Shown piece by piece: positions 45,812 to 64,000 of a stretch of DNA of 64,000 nucleotides (position 1 is the first letter of the stretch; every line of letters starts with the position of its first letter). The stretch is from Rhodomicrobium vannielii ATCC 17100 (lineage in GTDB: Bacteria; Pseudomonadota; Alphaproteobacteria; Rhizobiales; Rhodomicrobiaceae), in NCBI RefSeq assembly GCF_000166055.1, contig NC_014664.1, positions 2,821,501-2,885,500 on the forward strand. Direction: 5' to 3'. The notes beneath the pieces are model-generated. The model saw nothing but the letters and a program-made list of their open reading frames with translations, ran no database searches and was not told where the DNA came from. The translations under genes were made by a program, and so were the position numbers.

Positions 45812-46678
45812 ATGGCGGAAAACGGTCGAAGCGCGGAATGGAATGGGCGCAAGGGCGAAATCTGGGTGGTCAACCACGAGCGCATCGACCGCATGCTTGC
45901 GCCGCTTGGCCGCGCCGCGCTCGATAAGGCCGCGCCGAAGCCGGGCGAATCCGTGCTCGACGTGGGCTGCGGCGCGGGGACGACGACATTCCTCCTCGCG
46001 GACAAGGTCGGCGCAAGCGGCAGCGTGCTCGGTGTGGACATCTCCGAACCGATGCTAAGCTTCGCGCGCAAGCGTGCCGCGACGGCCGCGCCCGGCCTGC
46101 CGGTCCGCTTCGAACTCGCCGACGCCGCGACATATGCCCTGCCACACGCGCAGTTCGATCTTCTTTTCTCGCGCTTCGGCGTGATGTTCTTTGCCGACCC
46201 GGTCGCCGCATTCGCCAACTTGCATCGCGCGATGAAGCCGGGCGGGCGGCTTTGCTTCGTGTGCTGGCGTCCGGCGGCCGAAAATGAGCTGGTGAGCCTG
46301 CCCGCCCGCGCGGTGAAGGGGCTCATACCGCCCGCGCCGCCCGCCGAGCCGAATGCGCCGGGTCCATTCTCCTTCGGCGATCCAGCGCGCGTGACGTCCA
46401 TTCTGTCGGCCGCCGGATTTTCGCACATCGCGCTCGAACCGTTCGGCTGCCGGATGCTCTACGGCGTCGGCGAAACGCGCGACGCGGCCATCGAGGACGC
46501 CGTGGAGCAGGCCTTCGAAACCGGACCATTCTCGCGCGTGCTGGCCGAATTGCAGGGCGACGTGCGCGAGCAGGCGCGGAAGGCGGTGCGCGCGGCATTC
46601 GCGGAGCGCGCCGAGGACGGCGGCGTGTTCATTCAAGGCAACGCATGGATCGTCACCGCGCTAGTGGAGCGAATTTGA
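45812..46678 (+). CDS. Class I SAM-dependent methyltransferase
   Basis: A 288-residue methyltransferase from ATG 45812 with AAAGGAG upstream. Motif I SVLDVGCGAGTTTFLLAD, motif II GVDISEPMLSFARKRA, then ADAATYALPHAQFDLLFSRFGVMFF and MKPGGRLCFVCWRP. The second half (SFGDPARVTSILSAAGFSHI) follows a group of UbiE/Methyltransf_11-25 enzymes common in proteobacteria. The substrate is unknown. It is a single gene; a frame extending 29 codons further upstream has no ribosome site. Confidence 0.87.
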   Translation: MAENGRSAEWNGRKGEIWVVNHERIDRMLAPLGRAALDKAAPKPGESVLDVGCGAGTTTFLLADKVGASGSVLGVDISEPMLSFARKRAATAAPGLPVRFELADAATYALPHAQFDLLFSRFGVMFFADPVAAFANLHRAMKPGGRLCFVCWRPAAENELVSLPARAVKGLIPPAPPAEPNAPGPFSFGDPARVTSILSAAGFSHIALEPFGCRMLYGVGETRDAAIEDAVEQAFETGPFSRVLAELQGDVREQARKAVRAAFAERAEDGGVFIQGNAWIVTALVERI

Positions 46679-46764
46679 GATTTGAGTCCTGGTTGCTGAA
46701 AGCTCTCATCAAATGTCAAATTCAGAAGCTCCACGAAAATCATAGAGTTGCTGGTAGTGCTTGT

Positions 46765-46813
46765 GATTCCGGCATTTGCTCGCGAGCGTGCTGCAAAGGT
46801 AATGCCGGAAATC
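46765..46813. repeat. Inverted repeat with 24-base loop in an AT-richer gap
   Basis: GATTCCGGCATT (46765-46776) is repeated as the inverse AATGCCGGAAATC (46801-46813), with ten perfect base pairs in the core. The loop contains the palindrome GCTCGCGAGC. It lies in the 248-base gap between the methyltransferase and the ThDP enzyme gene, in DNA less GC-rich than the flanks. Confidence 0.5.
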
Positions 46814-46926
46814 GGACCACTGACGTAATCCCCGACCATAGGCTCGTAGAGCGCACCACCTTCCGCGTATAGACTGCCCCTCGCCACGGCTGCGCGCCAA
46901 GACGCGCCGGGCAAGGGGAGGAATCG

Positions 46927-48738
46927 ATGGCCGTAGTGCTGGAAAAGGGGCACACGCGCGACCGCGTCGCCGCGAGCAGAGGCGAAGCACAGGGTGAGGT
47001 GCCGGCGAACTCGGCGCGGCATGCTGGCGATGTGATTGCGGCATCGCTGAAGGCGCAGGGCGTGACCGCGATCTTCACGCTGTGCGGCGGGCATATCTCG
47101 CCGATCCTCATCGGCGCGAAGGATGCAGGCATTCGCATCGTCGACACGCGCCACGAAGCCACGGCCGCTTTCGCTGCCGACGCCATGGCTCGGCTGTCGG
47201 GCGTGCCAGGCGTCGCAGCTGTGACCGCTGGCCCCGGCCTTACGAACATCGTCACACCGCTCAAGAACGCGCAGCTTGCACAGTCGCCGCTGATCCTGTT
47301 CGGCGGCGCGGCACCGACCATGCTGCAAGGGCGCGGCGCGCTCCAGGACATCGACCAGCGCCCCGTCGTCGCGCCTCATGTCAAGATCGTGAAGCAAGTC
47401 CGCCGCGTGCGCGACATCGGCCCGGCGCTGGAGGACGCGTTCGCCGTGGCACGCGAGGGTGTGCAAGGACCGGCGTTCATCGAATGCCCCATCGACCTGC
47501 TGTATCCCGAAGCGCTCGTGCGCCAGTGGTACGCGGAGGCGGGCGGCAGGGGGCAGTCTCTCGGCGCGCGGGCACTGCGATTTTATCTCCACCGGCATCT
47601 GGAAAAAATGTTCGGGGGCACGAAGGCGCCTGCAACGCCACGCCCGCGAAAGATCCGCATTCCCACCCCGGCGTCGTCGAGCGTGAACGCGGCCGCGGCA
47701 GCGCTTTCGAAAGCGGAACGGCCGCTTGCCATCATCGGCAGTCAGGCGCTCGCGACGGGCACGGACGCGGCGGCGCTGGCCGAAGCGATCACACGGCTCG
47801 GCATCCCGGTCTACCTGTCTGGCATGGCGCGCGGGCTCTTGGGCCGCGATCATCCGCTCCAGTTGCGGCATCAGCGGCGCAACGCGCTGAAGGAGTCCGA
47901 CTGCGTGATCCTCGCGGGCGTGCCGTGCGATTTCCGGCTCGACTACGGCAAGCAGATCCGCAACACGGCCACGCTGATCGCGGCCAACCGCAGCCGCAAG
48001 GATGCGCGCCTCAATCGCCGCGCCACTATCGAAGCCATCGGGGACGCGGCGCTTTTCCTGCGCGCGCTCGCCGAGAGAGGCCGCATTCACCGCGACGACT
48101 GGCTCGCGTCGCTTCGTGCTCGCGATGCCGCGCGCGAAACCGATATCGACGCGCAAGCGGCAACCGAGGGCGCGCATGTGAATCCCGTCGCCTTTTTCCG
48201 CGCGCTCGACCGGGAGGCGGGCGAAAACGCGATTTTCGTGGCGGATGGTGGCGATTTTGTCGCGACGGCGTCGTACATCGTGCGCCCGCGCAGGCCTTTG
48301 AGCTGGCTCGATCCCGGCGCATTCGGCACGCTCGGCGTCGGTGCGGGCTTCGCACTCGGCGCGGCGCTGGCGCGGCCGGACGCGGAAATTTGGGTGCTGT
48401 TCGGCGACGGTGCTTGTGGCTACAGCCTCGCGGAATTCGATACCTTCGTGCGGCATGGCATTCCGGTGATCGCGGTCGTCGGCAACGATGCAGGCTGGAC
48501 GCAGATCGCGCGCGAGCAGGAGAAGGTTCTGGGCGACGACGTCGGCACCGTGCTTGCGCGCACGGCCTATCACGAGGTTGCGGCGGGCTTCGGCGCGGAA
48601 GGTATTCTGGTGAAGACGAATGCGGAGGTGCCCGAAGCGCTTCGGCGTGCGCGTGCCGCTGCGAAAGCCGGAAGACCCGTGCTGGTCAATGTATGGCTCG
48701 ACCGGACCAGCTTCCGCGAAGGGTCGATCTCGATGTGA
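46927..48738 (+). CDS. Thiamine-diphosphate enzyme, acetolactate synthase / 2-hydroxyacyl-CoA lyase-like
   Basis: A 603-residue ThDP enzyme. The pyrimidine-binding domain has the catalytic Glu in [19 protein letters not shown], the middle domain starts near [18 protein letters not shown], and the PP domain has the GDG motif in [19 protein letters not shown] ending with GNDAGW. The pattern [14 protein letters not shown] and the N-terminal [13 protein letters not shown] are those of ILVBL/HACL-like proteins rather than of the biosynthetic IlvB; no small regulatory subunit gene (ilvH) follows. Reactions in the group include C-C bond cleavage of 2-hydroxyacyl-CoA and carboligation of pyruvate; which applies is unclear. 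AGGGGAGGAA precedes the ATG. Confidence 0.85.
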   Translation: MAVVLEKGHTRDRVAASRGEAQGEVPANSARHAGDVIAASLKAQGVTAIFTLCGGHISPILIGAKDAGIRIVDTRHEATAAFAADAMARLSGVPGVAAVTAGPGLTNIVTPLKNAQLAQSPLILFGGAAPTMLQGRGALQDIDQRPVVAPHVKIVKQVRRVRDIGPALEDAFAVAREGVQGPAFIECPIDLLYPEALVRQWYAEAGGRGQSLGARALRFYLHRHLEKMFGGTKAPATPRPRKIRIPTPASSSVNAAAAALSKAERPLAIIGSQALATGTDAAALAEAITRLGIPVYLSGMARGLLGRDHPLQLRHQRRNALKESDCVILAGVPCDFRLDYGKQIRNTATLIAANRSRKDARLNRRATIEAIGDAALFLRALAERGRIHRDDWLASLRARDAARETDIDAQAATEGAHVNPVAFFRALDREAGENAIFVADGGDFVATASYIVRPRRPLSWLDPGAFGTLGVGAGFALGAALARPDAEIWVLFGDGACGYSLAEFDTFVRHGIPVIAVVGNDAGWTQIAREQEKVLGDDVGTVLARTAYHEVAAGFGAEGILVKTNAEVPEALRRARAAAKAGRPVLVNVWLDRTSFREGSISM

Positions 48739-48795
48739 GGAGGCGGCGCAAGGGCGCATGCCAGCCGAGAGATTTCCGGAAGCGGATCAAATGCA

Positions 48796-48822
48796 AAAAG
48801 GCGGCCGAGGTGGCCGCCTTTT
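48796..48822. terminator. Bidirectional terminator after the ThDP enzyme gene
   Basis: An 11-base-pair inverted repeat, AAAAGGCGGCC and GGCCGCCTTTT around GAGGT. It lies 57 bases after the stop codon of the ThDP gene and 59 bases from the end of the convergent secreted-protein gene. Confidence 0.8.
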
Positions 48823-48881
48823 GGTTCTTTTTCGCGGATGAGGCGGCGCTTCCGCCTCCCGCATCTTCGTTAGAGGCTGTA

Positions 48882-49337
48882 TCAAAGATACTTGCCCGTG
48901 ATCTCGGCGACTTCGAAGCAGCGCGCCTGAGGCTTGTTCTCGACGTAAACGCCGAACTTGCCGTTGAGGACCGTGGAGTGGCTGAGCGTACGGAAGTCCG
49001 ACTTGCCCGCAGTCGCGCAGGGCTTCTCGGCGACGTTGATCTTCACGGATTCGATGGCGACGCCGTTGCAGGCGACCGGCTCGGCGAGAACGGCGAAAGC
49101 GCCGCCGCTCTTGAGGGCGATATTGCACTTCTCGGCAGGAATGACCTGAATGCCGGAAGCAACCCTGTAGGCCACTGCCTGGACGGACTTGGGCGCTTCG
49201 GCGGCCGCCGTCTTGACGACGGAAGCTTGCGGAATGACGGCGGCGGAAACGCGGCCGTGCTGGGACTTAACAAGCACTACTAACGCCACAAAACACGCCA
49301 ACAGGACGACGATCGTCCGGGTGTTAATCTGAGTCAT
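48882..49337 (-). CDS. Membrane-anchored or secreted small protein, unknown
   Basis: A 151-residue protein. The N-terminus has one hydrophobic segment (TIVVLLACFVALVVLV) that acts as a signal anchor or signal peptide. The rest is a beta-rich periplasmic domain with four Cys (AEKCNIAL, PVACNGVA, EKPCATAG, QARCFEVA), suggesting two disulfides. GGGGAATTG precedes ATG 49337. No family is recognised. It has a long upstream region of about 550 bases and so may be specially regulated. Confidence 0.7.
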   Translation of the reverse strand: MTQINTRTIVVLLACFVALVVLVKSQHGRVSAAVIPQASVVKTAAAEAPKSVQAVAYRVASGIQVIPAEKCNIALKSGGAFAVLAEPVACNGVAIESVKINVAEKPCATAGKSDFRTLSHSTVLNGKFGVYVENKPQARCFEVAEITGKYL

Positions 49338-49887
49338 AGCAATTCCCCGTGTGTTGCGTTTGGCTGATGCGGCGCGGCGACGAGACCGGTGAGCTTCAGA
49401 ATAGGACCCCTCCTAACAACAACTGAACTGGTTACTATTTCGTTAATTCCGTAACTTAGCCAAATCGAAATGCACGAAAGCTCAGAACGTGTGAGAAAGG
49501 TGCAATAGTATGTCGGTCTATACACACGCGTGCATGTTTATACACACACAAGGGGCTATTAACGGGGTGATTCGTCAAAAACAGATGTTGGCGCAATCAT
49601 TTCCGAACAACCTTGCGTGGAGCTGACATAAAAAACGAGATCAACGCCTGCTTCGCGTCGCCAACGCTGCGACAACGCACCCGCCAGGCGCGCAAGAAAA
49701 GGCAGTTTGTGACAAAGGGGTAACGACGCGGACGGGGCGATGCGACGAAACGCGCCTCTCCGCGCATCGCGGTTCTCACCGCTCGCGGTGCGTCGGATCG
49801 GGATGGCGGCGAGCGATTTTGGAAGTCTTTGCCAAGTAGATCGGGGAGACGAAAGGGCGGAACGCGGCGCTCCGCTCGCGCTGTGCG
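49338..49887. other. 550-base region without a recognisable gene
   Basis: The half next to the secreted-protein gene is AT-rich and carries the TATACACAC repeats listed separately; it is probably a regulatory region. The other half is GC-rich and runs to the end of smpB. I looked for transfer-messenger RNA here because smpB is adjacent, but found no tag-peptide frame or tRNA-like ends. A 60-codon frame at 49597-49779 has no support. Confidence 0.4.
49519..49550. repeat. Direct repeat TATACACAC spaced 20 bases, upstream of a secreted-protein gene
   Basis: TATACACAC occurs at 49519-49527 and again at 49539-49547 (extended there to TATACACACACA). The 20-base spacing is about two turns of DNA. 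Between them lies CGCGTGCATG, partly palindromic. It sits about 180-210 bases upstream of the start at 49337. It looks like a tandem operator, but no known regulator site is recognised. Confidence 0.45.
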
Positions 49888-50364
49888 TCAGCCGCGATCC
49901 CTCATGAGACGGCCCTTCTGGCGTTCCCAGTCGCGGTTCTTTTCCGTCTCGCGCTTGTCGTGGAGCTTCTTGCCTCGCGCGAGAGCGAGTTCGAGCTTCG
50001 CGCGGCCGCGATCGTTGAAGTAGATCCGCAGCGGCACGAGCGTCATGCCCTCGCGGTGGATCGCGCCCATGAGCTTGTTCACCTCTCGCTTGTGGAGCAA
50101 GAGCTTGCGCGGGCGGCGCGTCTCGTGGTTCAGGCGGTTCGCCTGGAGATATTCGGGAATGTAGGCGTTGATCAGGAAGATTTCGCTGCCCTGCGCCGTC
50201 GCGTAGGACTCGGCAATATTGGCCTTGCCCTGCCGCAGAGACTTCACCTCCGAGCCGCCGAGTGCGATACCCACCTCGAACGTGTCGTCGATGAAGTACG
50301 AGAAGCGCGCCTTCCTGTTCTCGGCTACGACTTTGCGAACGGATGTCGCGGCGGGCGCTGCCAT
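49888..50364 (-). CDS. smpB: SsrA-binding protein
   Basis: A 158-residue protein that binds tmRNA and brings it to stalled ribosomes. Family motifs: [98 protein letters not shown] and [20 protein letters not shown]. It starts 3 bases after the dapA stop codon, the conserved dapA-smpB operon of alphaproteobacteria, and so is translated from the dapA transcript. Confidence 0.97.
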   Translation of the reverse strand: MAAPAATSVRKVVAENRKARFSYFIDDTFEVGIALGGSEVKSLRQGKANIAESYATAQGSEIFLINAYIPEYLQANRLNHETRRPRKLLLHKREVNKLMGAIHREGMTLVPLRIYFNDRGRAKLELALARGKKLHDKRETEKNRDWERQKGRLMRDRG

Positions 50365-50367
50365 TGC

Positions 50368-51255
50368 TTACGCGGCCTCGCTATGCAGCAGGCCGACCTT
50401 TTCGAGCGCAGCGTCTACGCGCGCCTTTGAGGCTTCGGACAGCGGGGTCAACGGGAGGCGCGTCTCCGGCTTGCAAAGGCCGAGCCGCGACGCCGCATAC
50501 TTCACCGGCACGGGGTTCGTTTCGACGAACAGCGCATCATGCAGTGGCATCAGAAGGTCGTGCAGTTCCAGCGCCTTCGCGTAATCGCCCGCGAGGCAGG
50601 CGTTCTGAAAGTCGGAGCAAAGCTTCGGCGCAACGTTGGACGTCACCGAGATGCAGCCATGGCCGCCATGCGCATTGAACGCAAGCGCGGTGCCGTCCTC
50701 GCCCGAGAGTTGGATGAAGTCCGGCCCAAGCACAGCGCGTTGCTGGCTCGCGCGAACGGGCGACGCGGTCGCGTCCTTCACGCCGACGATGTTCTTCAGC
50801 TCGAACAGCCGCGCCATCGTCGCGACCGACATGTCGATCACGCTGCGCCCCGGGATGTTGTAGATGATGATCGGAATCTCGATCGCGTCGTTGACCGCCT
50901 TGAAGTGCTGGTAAAGCCCTTCTTGCGTTGGCTTGTTGTAGTACGGCGTGACGACCAGCACAGCGTCGGCGCCCGCCTTCTGCGCATGCCGCGACAGCAT
51001 GACGGCTTCCGCCGTGCTGTTGGAGCCTGCGCCCGCGATTACCGGCACGCGACCCTTCGCGGCGGCGATACACGTCTCAACGACGCGCTCATGCTCTTCG
51101 TGGCTCAGTGTGGGGGATTCGCCCGTCGTGCCGACCGGAACAATTCCGTGTGTGCCTGACTGGATTTGAAATTCGACAAGGCGCGCGAAGGCATCATAAT
51201 CGACGCCATCGCCTTCAAACGGCGTAATAAGCGCGGTAAAAGAGCCCTTGAACAT
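50368..51255 (-). CDS. dapA: 4-hydroxy-tetrahydrodipicolinate synthase
   Basis: A 295-residue TIM-barrel enzyme that condenses pyruvate with aspartate semialdehyde in the lysine/diaminopimelate pathway, and so feeds peptidoglycan synthesis. Catalytic residues are visible: Schiff-base Lys in [10 protein letters not shown], Tyr in IIYNIPGRS with the nearby Arg, and the Thr-Thr pair in [15 protein letters not shown] 51255 gives the family start [13 protein letters not shown]; ATGs at 51264 and 51270 are less likely. First gene of dapA-smpB, divergent from the lytic transglycosylase; a CtrA-type box lies 44 bases upstream. Confidence 0.96.
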   Translation of the reverse strand: MFKGSFTALITPFEGDGVDYDAFARLVEFQIQSGTHGIVPVGTTGESPTLSHEEHERVVETCIAAAKGRVPVIAGAGSNSTAEAVMLSRHAQKAGADAVLVVTPYYNKPTQEGLYQHFKAVNDAIEIPIIIYNIPGRSVIDMSVATMARLFELKNIVGVKDATASPVRASQQRAVLGPDFIQLSGEDGTALAFNAHGGHGCISVTSNVAPKLCSDFQNACLAGDYAKALELHDLLMPLHDALFVETNPVPVKYAASRLGLCKPETRLPLTPLSEASKARVDAALEKVGLLHSEAA

Positions 51256-51298
51256 CTCGTCCATCCTCACCTGAATGCTGTCATTTTTACGGAAAAGC

Positions 51299-51313
51299 TT
51301 AACGGCCCGTTAA
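51299..51313. promoter_or_regulatory. Candidate CtrA-binding site between dapA and the lytic transglycosylase gene
   Basis: A perfect TTAA-N7-TTAA match with spacer CGGCCCG, nearly palindromic. It lies 44 bases upstream of the dapA start and about 140 upstream of the transglycosylase start, so it could act on either promoter. Binding is inferred from the consensus only. Confidence 0.55.
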
Positions 51314-51453
51314 CCGGGGTATCGTTTCCCCGAATTAGTTCCTTGAGCCGTCGCCGAGCTTGTCATTGTATTGCCGGATTAAACGACCATCAATCATGAC
51401 AGCGTATGCAGGTAGCCTTGTGAAATCCTTGACGAGGCAAAACCATAGGTTTG

Positions 51454-54266
<2,813 letters not shown>

Positions 54267-54270
<4 letters not shown>

Positions 54271-55232
54271 CGACATACGGATCGACTGGCGCAGCGGTTC
54301 CCCAAACGGAAGACATCTTCTACCGCAGCCATGACGATCTCGTTCTGTATGTCCGTAAATATGGCAGCGACGATGCGCCAGCGCGGCCCCTCCTGTGCCT
54401 CGCCGGGCTGACACGCAACGGCCGCGACTTCCACGACCTTGCCGTAGCGCTGTCCACGCATCCGACGCACCCGCGCGCCGTCTATTGCCTCGATTATCGC
54501 GGGCGCGGGCGGTCCGAGTGGGACAAGGACTGGCGGAATTACTCCGCGCTCATCGAGCTTCAGGACATTGAGGCGTTTCTCACGCTGCGCGGCTTGTCCG
54601 ATGTCGCTGTGCTCGGCACGTCGCGGGGCGGTATCATCACCATGTTGCTCGCCATCACGCGCCCCGCCGCGATCGGATGCGCCATTCTGAACGACATTGG
54701 CCCAGTGATCGAAACGGCAGGCCTCGCGCGTATCATGGGCTACACCGGGAAGATCCCCGTGCCCGCCGATTGGGACGAGGCCCTGCGCGTCGTCCGAGAC
54801 ATCAACAAGCGCCAGTTCACCGCGCTCGACAATGCGGGATGGCGGTCATGGACGCGCCAGCTTTTCAACGAGGACGCCGAAGGACGACCCGCGCCGGCCT
54901 ACGATCCGAATATCGGCAAGGCGCTGTCGGAGATCGACATTTCGAAGCCCGTCCCGACGATGTGGGAGCATTTCGAGTCCTTGCGATCCGTGCCGGTGAT
55001 GGTCATTCGCGGCGAGCATTCCGACCTGCTTTCGGCGGCGACTGTGCAGGAGATGCAAGCTCGACACCCGCGCCTGACACCTGTGCTCATCCCGAACGAA
55101 GGTCACGCACCGCTCTTGAAAGACCGTTTCAGCGAGCGGCTTATCGCGGATTTCCTGATCGACGCCGACTCGACATGGCACGCGGTGCCGCGCCCGCCAC
55201 TTCCCGAGCCGCAGGAGATATTTTCGGTCTAA
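54267..55232 (+). CDS. Alpha/beta hydrolase
   Basis: A 321-residue hydrolase. Motifs: PLLCLAGLTRNGRDFHDLA (oxyanion region), RAVYCLDYRGRGRSEWD, nucleophile elbow VAVLGTSRGGIITMLLAI with the catalytic Ser, acid in VMVIRGEHSDLLS, and His in LIPNEGHAPLLKD. No signal peptide. The start codon overlaps the transglycosylase stop (ATGA), so the two are translationally coupled; the functional link to wall metabolism is unclear. The substrate is unknown. Confidence 0.88.
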
Positions 55233-55342
55233 GGGAGATGGCCTTTAAGATCCCGCTCCAACTTCTGCATGCGCACTACAGCGTCGCGCCGTAGATCAGA
55301 CGCGGCACGACGCAAAAGGCGATTGCACAACGAGCCGAAACC

Positions 55343-56335
55343 TCACGGATTGTAGGAGGCGCGCGCCTGATGGGCCGCGAAGCTCATATCCTCGGCACGC
55401 GCAGCGGGTGCACGCGCGACGGGTTCCAGAATGCTGGTTTCGAGTGTGAAGCCTTCGGGCAGCCTTTTGCTATAGACTTTCAGCAGGTCGACCATGGCGG
55501 GCGAAGAATAAATCCCGTCGATCTTCACCACCTTATCGCTGATGGCCACGCTGCCAGAATAAAGCAACGACAGCATTTCAAGTGAAACCTTCGTGGCCTC
55601 GATCCAGCCTTTCGGCTCGCCTTTAGCCACTTCCATGCTGCTGTTGATCGTCAGGTTTTGAAACAGAACTTGTGCGTGGCCGAAGATGACCTTGTCCTGC
55701 TCGGACGGTACATGGCCGCTGAGATGGACAGCGCCCTGCTGCAATTGCGCCAGCCAGACGAACGGGCGAACGTCGTGCGGCTTGAGCGCCACCTGCAAAT
55801 TCAATCCCTTGGGCGCTTCCTCTCGGACCTTCTTCTGGATGACGGCGAAATCATCATCCGCGTTCGTCACGCCTTCGATAGTAATCGCGGCATTCCTCAA
55901 GGATGCGGAGCCGGTGTTCAGTTTCCCCATCTGACGAAGGGCGAATGTCATGGCCGCCAGCCAGACGTCGCGGTTCGGGACGCCTGGATTGATGCGCGTC
56001 CTATCCACGACGGATGCGCCCGGCGCGATGGCGGCGGCGACGCCTTGCAGCACCTTGAGATCGCCATCTGACGGCACGTTGCCGCGGAGCGTGATCGTGC
56101 CCGCTTCTTTCGTAACGCGGCTGTAATAAGCTGGATCGACGTTATTCTGTTGCTCGGCCGAGCCGCTCGCCATCTGAACCGCTGGCGCTTCGTTGTTGAC
56201 GAGGACGCGCATAACGTGATCGAAGGCCGCCAGATACCATGGCTGCGACGGCACCGCGTGTGCGGGGCTGATCAGCGCGCCGAGACAAAGCACGGCAGAC
56301 GCTAATACGGGCAGGCTTACGTTCCCTAACCTCAT
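55343..56335 (-). CDS. Secreted protein with BON-like repeats (OmpA-type sensor module without OmpA domain)
   Basis: About 330 residues from ATG 56335. A signal peptide (LPVLASAVLCLGALISPAHA) is followed by repeated BON-like units: YYSRVTKEAGTITLRGNVPS, ITIEGVTNADDDFAVIQKKV, QGAVHLSGHVPSEQDKVIF and VVKIDGIYSSPAMVDLLKVY. This order matches the N-terminal half of rhizobial OmpA-family proteins that continue into a peptidoglycan-binding OmpA domain; here the chain stops before it. BON modules bind lipids or surfaces. The frame is open for 80 further codons upstream without support. Convergent with the hydrolase; upstream lies the rpoC terminator. Confidence 0.7.
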   Translation of the reverse strand: MRLGNVSLPVLASAVLCLGALISPAHAVPSQPWYLAAFDHVMRVLVNNEAPAVQMASGSAEQQNNVDPAYYSRVTKEAGTITLRGNVPSDGDLKVLQGVAAAIAPGASVVDRTRINPGVPNRDVWLAAMTFALRQMGKLNTGSASLRNAAITIEGVTNADDDFAVIQKKVREEAPKGLNLQVALKPHDVRPFVWLAQLQQGAVHLSGHVPSEQDKVIFGHAQVLFQNLTINSSMEVAKGEPKGWIEATKVSLEMLSLLYSGSVAISDKVVKIDGIYSSPAMVDLLKVYSKRLPEGFTLETSILEPVARAPAARAEDMSFAAHQARASYNP

Positions 56336-56573
56336 CGGAGGGGCGCTCCACCGAGTTAACTGTTTTATGTCCTGCATAGTCAGAGGCCGAAGTCTCCACC
56401 AGGATTGATCAAACGCTATCGTAAGGTCCCCGCCCCCGACAGGTGCCGCCAAACACCCGATGCAAACCAGCATCATCTCGTCGGTAAATGCGACTTTAAC
56501 GGAAGGATTCAGATATTCCAAGGGATTGAGGGCGCTTTTTCGCCGCTTTTTTTGCTTGCACCGTGTCAGAATC

Positions 56574-56603
56574 AAAAAGCCCGGCCATAAGCCGGGCTTT
56601 TTT
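56574..56603 (-). terminator. Rho-independent terminator after rpoC
   Basis: On the minus strand, GCCCGGC and GCCGGGC enclose a short TTATG loop with flanking A and T runs (AAAAAAGCCCGGC, GCTTTTT). It starts 18 bases after the rpoC stop codon, so the rpoBC transcript probably ends here rather than running on into ribosomal protein genes. Confidence 0.85.
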
Positions 56604-56621
56604 CGTCCTTTAGGCTGTCAT

Positions 56622-60848
<4,227 letters not shown>

Positions 60849-60950
60849 TCGTCGCTCCTATGAGCCGCTTCCGCGGCTTCTCCGACCGATGTCCGCCCCG
60901 TTTGGCGGACTGCGAAGCTGCGCCTCGCCAATTTCCTTGGAAACGCCGAT

Positions 60951-60978
60951 GCGGGCACCAGCCGAAGCCGGTACCCGC
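60951..60978 (-). other. RNA hairpin with UUCG tetraloop between rpoB and rpoC
   Basis: Read on the minus strand, a 12-base-pair stem (GCGGGTACCGGC with GCTGGTGCCCGC, two G-T pairs and no mismatch) closes on a TTCG loop in the C(UUCG)G context, one of the most stable RNA hairpins. It begins 8 bases after the rpoB stop codon and has no T tract, so it is not a typical terminator. Confidence 0.75.
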
Positions 60979-60986
60979 TCTTGTTT

Positions 60987-64000
<3,014 letters not shown>

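Noticed and set aside
46633-48759. A 708-codon open frame on the minus strand
   Set aside because: It lies opposite the ThDP enzyme gene, has Arg/His/Ala-rich composition typical of antisense frames in GC-rich DNA, and shows no family motif.
47082-49283. A 733-codon open frame on the plus strand
   Set aside because: It is a shifted frame of the ThDP gene and its downstream region; it runs through a terminator and another gene and is very Arg-rich.
49338-49887. Possible tmRNA next to smpB
   Set aside because: No tag-peptide frame and no pair of tRNA-like ends could be found.

Overview
The window is GC-rich chromosomal DNA from an alphaproteobacterium, most likely of the order Hyphomicrobiales (Rhizobiales). 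This assignment is inferred from gene content: an Irr-type Fur regulator divergent from fabA-fabB, an EipB/DUF1849 envelope protein, an NdvA-type beta-glucan exporter, a Flp pilin with its CpaA peptidase, the fxsA / Tim44-like / mltA / smr block, dapA-smpB, and the rhizobial form of initiator tRNA. The genus cannot be fixed from the sequence alone. I see no rRNA operon, prophage, complete insertion sequence or CRISPR array.

Layout. 1-1.9 kb: fabB (cut by the window edge) and fabA facing irr, then a DUF2237 gene. 1.9-9.2 kb: an S9 peptidase, an AT-richer gene for a repeat-rich membrane protein, a MetH without its homocysteine domain, and a small basic secreted protein. 9.4-14.2 kb: a four-gene ABC-transport operon joining NitT/TauT-type and polar-amino-acid-type parts. 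14.2-19 kb: an NlpC/P60 hydrolase with an M17 aminopeptidase, flp-cpaA, and eipB. 19-29.8 kb: mixed metabolism (membrane hydrolase, O-methyltransferase with divergent TetR regulator, DUF3422, hemolysin III family, leuD, amidase, methyltransferase, tyrosine phenol-lyase-like enzyme, SDR). 29.9-38.2 kb: tRNA-Pro, fxsA, Tim44-like, mltA, smr, ndvA, a hypothetical gene, a GT2 glycosyltransferase with a LAB_N protein, and initiator tRNA-Met. 38.6-49.3 kb: an Rrf2 regulator next to the wreck of a sulfonate-type ABC ATPase, glyS, a 2-hydroxyacid dehydrogenase, a DbpA-type RNA helicase, a DUF188 protein, a methyltransferase, a ThDP enzyme and two small secreted proteins. 49.9-55.2 kb: dapA-smpB divergent from a large lytic transglycosylase and an alpha/beta hydrolase. 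55.3-64 kb: a secreted BON-like protein, then rpoC and rpoB (cut by the right edge).

How the genes connect. Cell-envelope work is a recurrent theme: mltA, the Slt-type transglycosylase, NlpC/P60, eipB, ndvA, GT2/LAB_N and dapA. Two sequences matching TTAA-N7-TTAA, the consensus of the alphaproteobacterial cell-cycle regulator CtrA, lie exactly where such control would make sense: upstream of flp-cpaA (17888-17902) and between dapA and the lytic transglycosylase (51299-51313).

Most notable observations: the two CtrA-like boxes; the tyrosine phenol-lyase-like enzyme with an altered cofactor-site arginine; the hybrid ABC operon without a matching amino-acid permease; the collapsed ATPase beside the Rrf2 gene; the AT-rich repeat protein; and a perfectly paired hairpin with a UUCG loop just after the rpoB stop codon.
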